Below are positions 44,628 to 51,831 of a DNA stretch of 64,000 nucleotides, one piece after another. A program made the position numbers and the translations under genes. The stretch lies in the NCBI GenBank assembly GCA_964442435.1, contig CAYTZG010000002.1, forward strand, positions 62,001 to 126,000. Direction: 5' to 3'. How positions within the stretch are numbered: position 1 is the stretch's first letter; every line of letters begins with the position of its first letter. The notes below the pieces were generated by a model. That model saw only the letters and a program-made list of their open reading frames with translations. It was not told the origin of the DNA and ran no database searches. Source of the DNA: CAMXAS01 sp964442435. GTDB taxonomy: Bacteria > Bacteroidota > Bacteroidia > Bacteroidales > P3.

Positions 44628-44692
44628 GTTTCGCTATTTTGAGGTATTTTGTTTCGCTATTTTGAGGTATTTTGTTTCGCTATTTTGAGGTA
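44628..44692. repeat. 23-base tandem repeat, 2.8 copies, upstream of the DUF4143 ATPase
   Basis: Units GTTTCGCTATTTTGAGGTAT plus TTT occupy 44628-44650 and 44651-44673 exactly. A third, partial unit runs 44674-44692. On the minus strand the unit contains CCTCAAAATAGCGAAAC. The array lies between the tmRNA terminator and the ATPase promoter, a typical operator position. Confidence 0.92.
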
Positions 44693-44731
44693 AAAAACAA
44701 ACGGACGACCCGCCGTAGGCGAATCGTCCGT
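44691..44731 (-). terminator. Terminator of the tmRNA gene
   Basis: ACGGACGA (44701-44708) pairs with TCGTCCGT (44724-44731), with an inner GCC/GGC pair. Read on the minus strand it is followed by a T-rich run. Confidence 0.8.
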
Positions 44732-44739
44732 GTTGGCTG

Positions 44740-45115
44740 TGGAAGTGGGCGGAATCGAACCGCCGTCCAAACAAGTAGTTGAAAAACTTTCTACACGCTT
44801 AGTCTTTCGTTGGGTTTTCGAGAAAAGGGTAGGCGAAAGACGGCCTGTATCTTTTCCTTATCTTCCTGTTGTACCTCCAACGACCGAAAGCGAATCGCCA
44901 AGGAGCAGAGATTGATTTTATACTTCGCTGGAACGAGCCTTCTGCCGGGGCTTTTCCGGAAGCACCTCAAGCGTAGTATCTGATACTAGGCCGCGAGGGC
45001 ATAATTGTTTTCGTTGCCGTTTAATGGCGTTGTGCATCACGATTTACGAGGCGAATACACAGAACTCGGCGTGCTTATCTTCCGGCTATGCTTGCTGTCA
45101 AAACCAGTCACCCCC
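44740..45115 (-). ncRNA. ssrA: Transfer-messenger RNA (tmRNA)
   Basis: On the minus strand the 5' end GGGGGTGACTGGTTTTGACA and the 3' end with GGACGGCGGTTCGATTCCGC make the tRNA-like half. The acceptor GGGGGTG pairs with CACTTCC. The tag frame (45018-44986) reads GNENNYALAA followed by TAG; the NYALAA ending matches tags of Bacteroidales. tmRNA frees stalled ribosomes and marks the product for proteolysis. CCA is not encoded. The 3' end faces the AT-richer accessory patch. Confidence 0.95.
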
Positions 45116-45186
45116 ATAGGCCGGCCGTCAATCAATTGGCGGCATCAAAAGCACGGCAAAGATAAACAAAAAAGGCGATATTTTCG

Positions 45187-45194
45187 TATCTTTG
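45187..45194 (+). promoter_or_regulatory. Putative -7 element for the BASS transporter gene
   Basis: TATCTTTG, an exact TAnnTTTG match, 16 bases before the ATG; no -33 box at standard spacing. Confidence 0.4.
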
Positions 45195-45210
45195 CACAGA
45201 AGCGCGTCAA

Positions 45211-46179
45211 ATGATGAAAGGCATACTCAGGTTCATCAAGGATTGGATGTTGATTTTCGCGATGCTGTCCGGTATCGCGGGCTATTTCATTTATGTGAAC
45301 ATTCCGTTTCTCGCGCCGACGCATATGTTGGCAGGTAAGGCAGTGAGGCTGTTGCAGCCGCTGTTGATTTTTTCGATGCTGTTCCTCACGTTCTGCAAGG
45401 TCAACCCGAAGAAACTGCGGCTGTGCCCGTGGCACGGCTTTTTGCTGTTGTTTCAGGTGGGCATCTTCGCGGCCTTGGCGGCCCTGTTGGTGCTGATGCC
45501 GCACAGCGGGATGCGTGTGGTCATCGAGGGCGTCATGATTTGCATCATCTGCCCCACGGCGACGGCTGGCGCGGTCATTACGAAGAAGTTGGGCGGCAAT
45601 GCGGCGCATCTGACCACTTACACGATTCTGATCAATTTAGCCGTCGCGCTCGTCGTGCCGGCTTTGGTGCCATACGTGCATCCGAGTCCGGGCGTCACGA
45701 TGTGGACGTCGTCCCTGCTGATTCTCGGCAAGGTGTTTCCGCTTTTGCTGATGCCGCTGTTGGCCGCCATCTTGGTCCGTTATTTGGCGCCGCGGCTGCA
45801 TTTCATCCTGTCGCATTATCAGGAGCTGGCCTTCTATCTTTGGGCGGTGGCCCTGGCGTTGGCGACGGCCGTCACGGTGCGCAGTATCATGCACAGCGAG
45901 GAGAGTCTGGCCACGGAACTGTGGCTCGTCGTCGCCTCTTTGGTCTGCTGTCTGTTGCAGTTCTACGTGGGGCGGCGGGTCGGTGCGCGCTATGACGACA
46001 AAATCAGTGCGGGGCAATCGCTGGGGCAGAAAAACACCGTTTTGGCGATTTGGATGGGCTTTACGTTCTTTACCCCGATTACGGCCGTGGTCGGCGGATT
46101 TTACAGCATCTGGCATAATCTTGTCAATTCGTGGCAGTTGTATGAGAGCAAGAAAGCCAAGATGGCTTCCGGTCGTTAA
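45211..46179 (+). CDS. Bile acid:sodium symporter (BASS) family transporter
   Basis: The 322-residue inner-membrane protein has about nine or ten hydrophobic helices. The segments CIICPTATAGAVITKKLGGN and GQSLGQKNTVLAIWMGFTFF correspond to the two unwound, substrate/Na+-binding crossing helices of the BASS fold. Family members import organic anions together with sodium. The natural substrate here is not readable; bile acids, pantoate or keto acids are all possible. The gene stands alone between tmRNA and an ECF sigma gene. Confidence 0.85.
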   Translation: MMKGILRFIKDWMLIFAMLSGIAGYFIYVNIPFLAPTHMLAGKAVRLLQPLLIFSMLFLTFCKVNPKKLRLCPWHGFLLLFQVGIFAALAALLVLMPHSGMRVVIEGVMICIICPTATAGAVITKKLGGNAAHLTTYTILINLAVALVVPALVPYVHPSPGVTMWTSSLLILGKVFPLLLMPLLAAILVRYLAPRLHFILSHYQELAFYLWAVALALATAVTVRSIMHSEESLATELWLVVASLVCCLLQFYVGRRVGARYDDKISAGQSLGQKNTVLAIWMGFTFFTPITAVVGGFYSIWHNLVNSWQLYESKKAKMASGR

Positions 46180-46241
46180 AAAAAGCCGTTTTCTGTAATT
46201 ATTCGGACGCCCCTCGCGTCTAATGTCTAAAACGAGTTCAA

Positions 46242-46733
46242 ATGACGGAGAAAGAGTTTGCGCGGTTGGTCCGGGAACAGAAGGAGACGATATACACCGT
46301 CTGCTATATGTTTTCGGATAATCCCGATGAAGTGAGCGATTTGTTTCAGGAGACGCTGATCAATCTGTGGCGCGGCTTCAAGCGGTTCCGTGGGGAGAGT
46401 CAGGTGCGCACGTATGTGTGGCGCGTCGCGCTCAACACCTGTATCAGTGCCGACCGCAAGCAAAAACGCCGCCGTTCGTCGGAGCGCCGTTCGGACGCCG
46501 GTTTGGTGGATTTGAGCGCGTCGCTTTACGAGGCCGAAGCGGCGGACATCAAGCAGGCGCGGTTGTTGCACGACCGGATTGCGCGCCTCGGTATGTTCGA
46601 CCGCGCGATAGTCTTGCTGTGGCTGGAGGATTTGTCGTATGAGGAAATCGGCGCCATTGTCGGTATTTCGGCACGGAATGTGGGCGTGCGCTTGTTCCGA
46701 ATCAAGGAAGAATTGAAACACAACAAACAATAG
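46242..46733 (+). CDS. ECF-type sigma factor
   Basis: The 163-residue protein has region 2 (YTVCYMFSDNPDEVSDLFQE, then TLINLWRGFKRFRGESQVRT, the core- and -10-binding part) and region 4 (LSYEEIGAIVGISARNVGVR), which reads the -35 box. It lacks region 1 and 3, as ECF factors do. The next gene, 13 bases on, encodes a membrane protein that may act as its anti-sigma partner. Target promoters unknown. Confidence 0.92.
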   Translation: MTEKEFARLVREQKETIYTVCYMFSDNPDEVSDLFQETLINLWRGFKRFRGESQVRTYVWRVALNTCISADRKQKRRRSSERRSDAGLVDLSASLYEAEAADIKQARLLHDRIARLGMFDRAIVLLWLEDLSYEEIGAIVGISARNVGVRLFRIKEELKHNKQ

Positions 46734-46746
46734 AAGGAGGTTGGCT

Positions 46747-47328
46747 ATGGAAAACGAAAACTTGGAAATGGAACAGATGAAGTCGGAACTGGCTTCGTTG
46801 AAATATATATTAGCGGAACGTTTACAGGTGGAAGACCGTAGCATCCGCAACGCGATGGCGATGCAGACGGATCATATCAACCGCAAGGCCATCTTCATTA
46901 TTGTGTTGAGCGTGGCGACGATGGTGTCCGCGCCCGGGATTTTTTCCGGCATGAACGGGCTTTCGGTGGCGTTCAGTGTGGCGACGGATGTGATGTTGGG
47001 CATTTCGGCTGGCTGTACGCTCGCGATGCATTGGCCGTTGTGGCGCATCAATTGGGCGACGGACAATTTGGTGAAGGTGGCGGAGACGGTGCAGAACTTC
47101 AGGCGGCAATATGTATTCTGGCCGCGCATCGGGATTCCGATGGTTTGCCTGTGGCTGTTCTGGATGTTGTGGGAACTGTACGGCGTTGGCGGCGATGCCT
47201 TTTGGTTCATGGCCTCCGGCGCTTTAATCGGCGCGTTGATCGGTGGCTTCTGCGGCTTGTCCATGAACCGCCACATCATACGCTCCGCCGATGAAATCTT
47301 GCGTCAGATAGACCAATTGGAACGGTAG
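46747..47328 (+). CDS. Membrane protein paired with the ECF sigma factor
   Basis: The 193-residue protein begins MENENLEMEQMKSELASLKY, a coiled-coil-like N-terminus. Four hydrophobic helices follow (IFIIVLSVATMVSAPGIF; VAFSVATDVMLGISAGCTL; IGIPMVCLWLFWMLWEL; WFMASGALIGALIGGFCGL). The start at 46747 has a strong AAGGAGG site; the TTG six bases upstream is not preferred. No known anti-sigma domain is recognised. Position behind the sigma gene suggests control of its activity, as inference. Confidence 0.75.
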   Translation: MENENLEMEQMKSELASLKYILAERLQVEDRSIRNAMAMQTDHINRKAIFIIVLSVATMVSAPGIFSGMNGLSVAFSVATDVMLGISAGCTLAMHWPLWRINWATDNLVKVAETVQNFRRQYVFWPRIGIPMVCLWLFWMLWELYGVGGDAFWFMASGALIGALIGGFCGLSMNRHIIRSADEILRQIDQLER

Positions 47329-47334
47329 GCGGGG

Positions 47335-48108
47335 CTAATCGTCGGCGTTGCGGTTGTAGATGAAGCGGGCCAACCCGTAAACATAACGGCGCAAGCCGGG
47401 GCGGTAGGCCAACAGATGGCGGAACCAGCCGAGCCGTTTACCGGTAAACCGGACGACGATGCCCACGTAAAACATGGCGAACAGCGTGCCGATGCCGATG
47501 ATGTGCCACTGCCATGCGCCGAAGAAGGCATAGCAGGCCACGATGCCGAGAAGCACCAAGGCGGTATCGACGCAAATCTTGACTTTGGCGAAATCAATGC
47601 CCGTGATGCGGCTGATGGCCACGGGGAAGCCTTCGCCGGGCATGGTCACACTGCCGCAGCAGACTTCCAGCGCGATGCCGATGCCTACAACCGTACAGCC
47701 CGCGATTTGGGTCGCCGCCCGTTGCCAAAGGGTGACCGGCGCCAGCCAGGCGGTCAGCAACATATTCAGGTCGATGAGCGTGCCGAACAGAAAGCCGATG
47801 ACGAGTTGAAACAACTGCACCCATTCGAATTGCCGCCTCAGCACGGCGATTTGGCCGAATACGAGGATGAAATTCATGATGTAGGTATATTGGCCGATGG
47901 TCAGCGCGGGCGCCAGCCCCGCTTGGCCGGCGCTTTCGAATACGTAGGGCAGCACGCTGATGACGCTCGTCCCCAGCGTGGAGCGGACGCAGACCGCCAC
48001 GCCCACGGTCATGATGAACAGGGAAACGAGCAACCACAGGTGTTGCCAGCAGAATGAAACGATGCGGTCGTGCCGGTTCTTGGCGGCCGTGGAATCCATG
48101 GATTTCAT
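47335..48108 (-). CDS. YczE/YitT-like integral membrane protein
   Basis: The 257-residue protein has five or six hydrophobic helices. The segment LFIMTVGVAVCVRSTLGTSV, together with EVCCGSVTMPGEGFPVAISR, matches the YczE/YyaS/YitT family (also described as DUF6198-like). C-terminal basic residues (RFTGKRLGWFRH) suggest a cytoplasmic tail. Function of the family is unknown. It is convergent with the sigma/membrane pair and divergent from glutaminase. Confidence 0.8.
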   Translation of the reverse strand: MKSMDSTAAKNRHDRIVSFCWQHLWLLVSLFIMTVGVAVCVRSTLGTSVISVLPYVFESAGQAGLAPALTIGQYTYIMNFILVFGQIAVLRRQFEWVQLFQLVIGFLFGTLIDLNMLLTAWLAPVTLWQRAATQIAGCTVVGIGIALEVCCGSVTMPGEGFPVAISRITGIDFAKVKICVDTALVLLGIVACYAFFGAWQWHIIGIGTLFAMFYVGIVVRFTGKRLGWFRHLLAYRPGLRRYVYGLARFIYNRNADD

Positions 48109-48192
48109 ACAAATGTTTCTGTTTTAGTGCGGTACGATGCCCGTTCAGAAGCCGGCATCGGATTCAGGTGCCCTGAATTTACGAAAAATCCG

Positions 48193-48200
48193 TAACTTCG
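48193..48200 (+). promoter_or_regulatory. Possible -7 element for glsA
   Basis: TAACTTCG has one mismatch to TAnnTTTG and lies 22 bases before the glutaminase start. Confidence 0.3.
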
Positions 48201-48222
48201 CGAAAGATTCTATCAGGGCCTT

Positions 48223-49137
48223 ATGGATTATAAAGAGGTTATCACGCAAATATACAACGATGTAAAGCCGTTGTTCGGACAGGGAAAGGTGGCGGATTAT
48301 ATCCCGGCCCTGGCGAACGTGGACCCGCATCAGTACGGCATCGCGGTGGCGACCGTGGACGGGCAACTCATGGGGGTGGGCGACTATCGCACCAAGTTCT
48401 CGATACAGAGTATTTCCAAGGTGTTCACGCTGGTCATGGTGCTGCGTCACATGGGCAGTTCGTTGTGGAAATACGTCGGGCGGGAACCCTCCGGTACGGC
48501 GTTCAATTCGTTGGTGCAGTTGGAGTTTGAACAGGGTGTGCCGCGCAATCCTTTCATCAACGCGGGGGCGCTCGTCATCACCGACAAGCTCATGCAGCTC
48601 TATGCCAAGCCCAAGGAAGCGATTCTGCAGTTCGTGCGTTCGGTGGCCGATACCCCGGACATCTATTTCGACACGGCGGTGGCGCATTCGGAACTGGAAC
48701 ACGCGAGCCGCAATCTGGCGCTGGGGCATTTCATGAAGAGTTTCGGCAACATCGAAAACGAGGTGGATGCGTTGGTGGACGTCTATTGCCATCAGTGCGG
48801 CATTGCCATGACCTGCGAGGAATTGGCCAAATCGTTCGTCTTTTTGGCCAACCGGGGCGTCAATCCGTATAACAACGAGCAAATCTTGAGCATGAGCCGT
48901 TCCAAACGTCTGAATGCCTTGATGCTGACGTGCGGATTCTATGACGAGTCGGGCGATTTCGCGTTTCGGGTCGGGATGCCGGGCAAGAGCGGCGTGGGCG
49001 GCGGCATCGTGGCTGTCATTCCGGGGCGGCTCAGCATCGCCGTCTGGAGCCCCGAGCTCAATCCGCACGGCAATTCGATTATGGGCATGGAAACCCTGGA
49101 GCGGTTTACGACGGATATAGGCGTGTCGATATTCTAG
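48223..49137 (+). CDS. glsA: Glutaminase
   Basis: The 304-residue enzyme converts glutamine to glutamate and ammonia. The serine-dependent catalytic motif S-x-x-K is in FSIQSISKVF. Other conserved segments are GREPSGTAFNSL, GVPRNPFINAGAL, VAHSELEHASRN and KSGVGGGIVAVIPG. Length and order match the bacterial glutaminase A family. Cytoplasmic. Useful in nitrogen supply or acid resistance, as known for the family. Confidence 0.97.
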   Translation: MDYKEVITQIYNDVKPLFGQGKVADYIPALANVDPHQYGIAVATVDGQLMGVGDYRTKFSIQSISKVFTLVMVLRHMGSSLWKYVGREPSGTAFNSLVQLEFEQGVPRNPFINAGALVITDKLMQLYAKPKEAILQFVRSVADTPDIYFDTAVAHSELEHASRNLALGHFMKSFGNIENEVDALVDVYCHQCGIAMTCEELAKSFVFLANRGVNPYNNEQILSMSRSKRLNALMLTCGFYDESGDFAFRVGMPGKSGVGGGIVAVIPGRLSIAVWSPELNPHGNSIMGMETLERFTTDIGVSIF

Positions 49138-49159
49138 CGGGCACGGACGGTCTGAAAAC

Positions 49160-49197
49160 AAAAGCGGGACAATACCGAGGTATTATCCCGCTTTTTT
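49160..49197 (+). terminator. Terminator after glsA
   Basis: AAAAGCGGGACAATACC pairs with GGTATTATCCCGCTTTT with one mismatched or wobble pair, followed by T. It lies 22 bases past the glutaminase stop codon. Confidence 0.85.
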
Positions 49198-49200
49198 CAT

Positions 49201-49275
49201 TGGTTGACCAACCAGGACTCGAACCTGGAATGACAGAACCAAAATCTGTTGTGTTGCCAATTACACCATTGGTCA
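49201..49275 (-). tRNA. tRNA-Gln(TTG)
   Basis: Minus-strand cloverleaf with acceptor TGACCAA/TTGGTCA, anticodon stem ACAGA/TCTGT and loop TTTTGGT (anticodon TTG). T arm with TTCGAGT. CCA is present in the DNA. Confidence 0.94.
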
Positions 49276-49324
49276 ATCCTCCAAAGAGGTTGCAAAGGTA
49301 AGGTAAAAGACGAAAAAAAGCAAA

Positions 49325-50308
49325 TCAATCCCAAAGCGCGAGGTTGGCTTTGAGGCCGTCCGCGCCGGCGCGTCGGAGCGGCGACAGGGCAAAGCGAGCC
49401 TCAACGGCGGTGTCGTCAAGGCGGGCGAAGTCGGCCTTGGTCATGGCGGCTAAGCCGGGGACGGGCACAAAGGCCGGATGCGGTGCCGGCGCGGCGGCTC
49501 CCAACCGGTTGGCGGGGCAGACGGTCTGGCAACGGTCGCAGCCGAAGATGGCGAGCGGGGGAGCGCCTGCCGCCTGCGGGCGCAGGGGAGGAAACACCTT
49601 GTGGCCGTGGCCGTCCGCCCGCATCTCTATCGTGGCGTAGGCCAGGCATCGGTCCGCCCGCAGGCGCGGCGCGCCCTCGAAAGAGAGCGCGCCGGTGGGA
49701 CAGGCGTCCACGCAGGCGCGACAATGCAGGCAGTTGGGCGGCAGGCCCGCCGCCTCATCCGTCGGGCGGTCGTAAGTGTCGGCCGGCACATCGGTCAGCA
49801 GCAGCCCCAAAAACAGATAAGTCCCCAAACGCGGGTTCTGCAGCAGGTCGTTGCGGCCAATCTGCCCCAAGCCGGCCCGCACGGCCCAGGCTTTTTCCAA
49901 AATCGGGGCGGTATCGACAAAGCCGCGGCAACGGGCCTTTGGATGACGTTGGGTCAGATAGGCCGCCATTTGTTTGAGGAAACGCCGGATGACGCGGTGA
50001 TAGTCTTCGCCTTGCGCGAAACCGGCGATGCGCGGATGATACGGATAAAGGTCGGGGCGGGGAAAATAGCTGAAGGCGCAGACGGCCACCGTGCGGACGC
50101 CGGGCAACAAATGTCCGGGCATGCAACGGGTTTCGGGCGAACGGGCCAGATAGGCCATCTCTCCTTGGGCGCCGGCGTTCAGATAGGCTTGCAGGTAAGG
50201 CCATTCGGCCGCCAGCGTGTCGGCGGCGGCCAAACCGACCCCGGCCGCCCCCAGGCCTAAGGCTTCGGCCTTGAAAGCGGCCGCGTTCAACAAGTGGGAA
50301 TCCGCCAT
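49325..50308 (-). CDS. queG: Epoxyqueuosine reductase
   Basis: The 327-residue iron-sulfur and cobalamin enzyme performs the last step of queuosine formation in tRNA. Two cluster motifs are visible: CLHCRACVDACPTGAL and, later, CDRCQTVCPAN. The segment FVDTAPILEKAWAVRAGLGQ and IGRNDLLQNPRLGTYLFLG is characteristic. It lies one base behind ruvB on the same strand, so the two are likely co-transcribed. The N-terminal Ala-rich region is of ordinary family length. Confidence 0.95.
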   Translation of the reverse strand: MADSHLLNAAAFKAEALGLGAAGVGLAAADTLAAEWPYLQAYLNAGAQGEMAYLARSPETRCMPGHLLPGVRTVAVCAFSYFPRPDLYPYHPRIAGFAQGEDYHRVIRRFLKQMAAYLTQRHPKARCRGFVDTAPILEKAWAVRAGLGQIGRNDLLQNPRLGTYLFLGLLLTDVPADTYDRPTDEAAGLPPNCLHCRACVDACPTGALSFEGAPRLRADRCLAYATIEMRADGHGHKVFPPLRPQAAGAPPLAIFGCDRCQTVCPANRLGAAAPAPHPAFVPVPGLAAMTKADFARLDDTAVEARFALSPLRRAGADGLKANLALWD

Positions 50309-50309
50309 G

Positions 50310-51344
50310 TCACTCGAACAGCGAGGCCTGCGCGTCGCGGCTCAATCCCGGCACGCGCCCCAAATGTTTGTAAGCGGCCGAGGTCGCCTCCCGTCCGCGC
50401 GGCGTGCGCATGAGATAGCCCTCTTGTATCAGGAACGGTTCATAGACTTCTTCTATCGTGCCCGGGTCTTCTCCCACGGCCGTCGCAATCGTGTTCAGGC
50501 CGACGGGGCCGCCGCGGAACTTGTCCACGATAACCGACAGGATGCGGTTGTCCATTTCGTCCAACCCGTGTTTGTCCACGTTCAACGCCTGCAAGGCGTG
50601 CTGCACGATGGGCACGTCGATGACGCCGTCGCCCTTGATTTGGGCAAAGTCGCGCACGCGGCGCAACAGCAGGTTGGCGATACGGGGCGTGCCGCGGCTG
50701 CGCCGTGCGATTTCGGCGGCCGCGTTCTTTTCTATCGGCACGTCCAGAAGCTCGGCCGAGCGTTCGATGATGCCGCGCAGCGTGTCGGCGGGGTAGTAGG
50801 CCAAACGCGCGCTGATGCCGAAACGCGAGCGCAAGGGCGCGGTCAGCAGGCCGGAGCGGGTCGTCGCCCCGATGAGCGTAAACGGATTCAAGGTAATCTG
50901 TACGCTGCGGGCGTTGGGGCCGCTCTCAATTATGATGTCGATACGGTAATCCTCCATGGCCGAGTAGAGATATTCCTCCACAATCGGGCTCAGCCGATGG
51001 ATTTCGTCGATAAACAGCACGTCGTTGGGCTGCAGGCTCGTCAGCAGGCCGGCCAGTTCGCCGGGCTTGTCCAGCACTGGGCCGGAGGTCGTCTTCATCT
51101 GTACGCCCAACTCGTTGGCGATGATATACGAAAGCGTCGTCTTGCCCAAGCCGGGAGGGCCGTGCAGCAGCACGTGGTCCAAGGCCTCCTGCCGCATCTT
51201 GGCGGCCATGACGAAGACCTTGAGGTTCTCCACGATGGCGTCCTGCCCTTGGAAACTGTCGAAAAGCGACGGCCTTAACGCTTTCTCGATTTCCTTGTCC
51301 GAGGGCGAGAGCCGTTCTTTTTCCGGGTCCAAATGTTCGTTCAT
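50310..51344 (-). CDS. ruvB: Holliday junction branch migration ATPase RuvB
   Basis: The 344-residue AAA+ motor has Walker A GPPGLGKTT (62-70), Walker B LFIDEIHRL (D113, E114) and the sensor/arginine-finger region ATTRSGLLTAPLRSRFG. The C-terminal winged helix has GGPVGLNTIATAVGEDPGTI and YLMRTPRGREAT. It drives branch migration with RuvA, which is not in the window. The N-terminus RLSPSDKEIEKALRPSLFDS is normal. First gene of a ruvB-queG pair. Confidence 0.97.
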   Translation of the reverse strand: MNEHLDPEKERLSPSDKEIEKALRPSLFDSFQGQDAIVENLKVFVMAAKMRQEALDHVLLHGPPGLGKTTLSYIIANELGVQMKTTSGPVLDKPGELAGLLTSLQPNDVLFIDEIHRLSPIVEEYLYSAMEDYRIDIIIESGPNARSVQITLNPFTLIGATTRSGLLTAPLRSRFGISARLAYYPADTLRGIIERSAELLDVPIEKNAAAEIARRSRGTPRIANLLLRRVRDFAQIKGDGVIDVPIVQHALQALNVDKHGLDEMDNRILSVIVDKFRGGPVGLNTIATAVGEDPGTIEEVYEPFLIQEGYLMRTPRGREATSAAYKHLGRVPGLSRDAQASLFE

Positions 51345-51386
51345 GGTTTAGAAAAAGGATAAGTGCAAAGAAACGAAAAAAAATCT

Positions 51387-51394
51387 TATATTTG
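51387..51394 (+). promoter_or_regulatory. Putative -7 element for the hydrogenase cluster
   Basis: TATATTTG, an exact TAnnTTTG match, 37 bases before the first gene of the cluster. It is divergent from ruvB. No -33 TTTG at 20 bases. Confidence 0.45.
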
Positions 51395-51430
51395 CAAGTC
51401 ATATCATGGATTATTAAAACCCGAACGCAT

Positions 51431-51691
51431 ATGAAAAAAGTATTGGTCGAAATTTGTGTGGGAACCGCCTGCTATGTGATGGGCGCTTCCGAACTCATGC
51501 TGATAGAGGATTATCTGACGCCCGAACAGAAGGAACGCGTGGAGATAAAGGGCACGACCTGCCTGGATGTCTGTCAGCATCCGGAACACGGCAAGGCGCC
51601 TTTCGTGCGCATTGACGGACAGATCTATGACCGCGTGGACGTGCGCTTGTTGGTCGATTTGATTGTCAAACATATCGCGATGAACGAATAG
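51431..51691 (+). CDS. Thioredoxin-like [2Fe-2S] protein (NuoE/HydC-like), first copy
   Basis: The 86-residue protein has the four-Cys pattern of the thioredoxin-like ferredoxin fold: C9-x4-C14 in EICVGTACYVMG, and C-x3-C in GTTCLDVCQHP. It is shorter than NuoE because it lacks the N-terminal helical bundle. The ATG at 51431 is chosen over an upstream in-frame start that lies in the promoter. It likely passes electrons to or from the hydrogenase encoded next, after 140 bases with a small hairpin (51691-51703). Confidence 0.85.
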   Translation: MKKVLVEICVGTACYVMGASELMLIEDYLTPEQKERVEIKGTTCLDVCQHPEHGKAPFVRIDGQIYDRVDVRLLVDLIVKHIAMNE

Positions 51692-51831
51692 GCGGAATCC
51701 GCCATTTTTGCAGAGGGGCGGCCCATGGCGTGCGGAACGTCGGGTCGGCATACGCTTTGCAAGGGAGGAAACTCGGATACGGCGGGTCGTGAGGCCGGCT
51801 GTGTTCATTGAATTTGAAAAAACAAACAACT
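51692..51831 (+). other. Spacer and leader before the [FeFe] hydrogenase gene
   Basis: 140 bases without a gene. It opens with GGCGG/CCGCC (51691-51703) followed by T, a weak terminator. TTGCA (51708-51712) and TGCAA (51758-51762) could close a larger structured element ahead of the hydrogenase gene. Confidence 0.4.

Noticed and set aside
44628..44692. CRISPR array
   Set aside because: The 23-base units are directly adjacent without spacers, and no cas gene is present.
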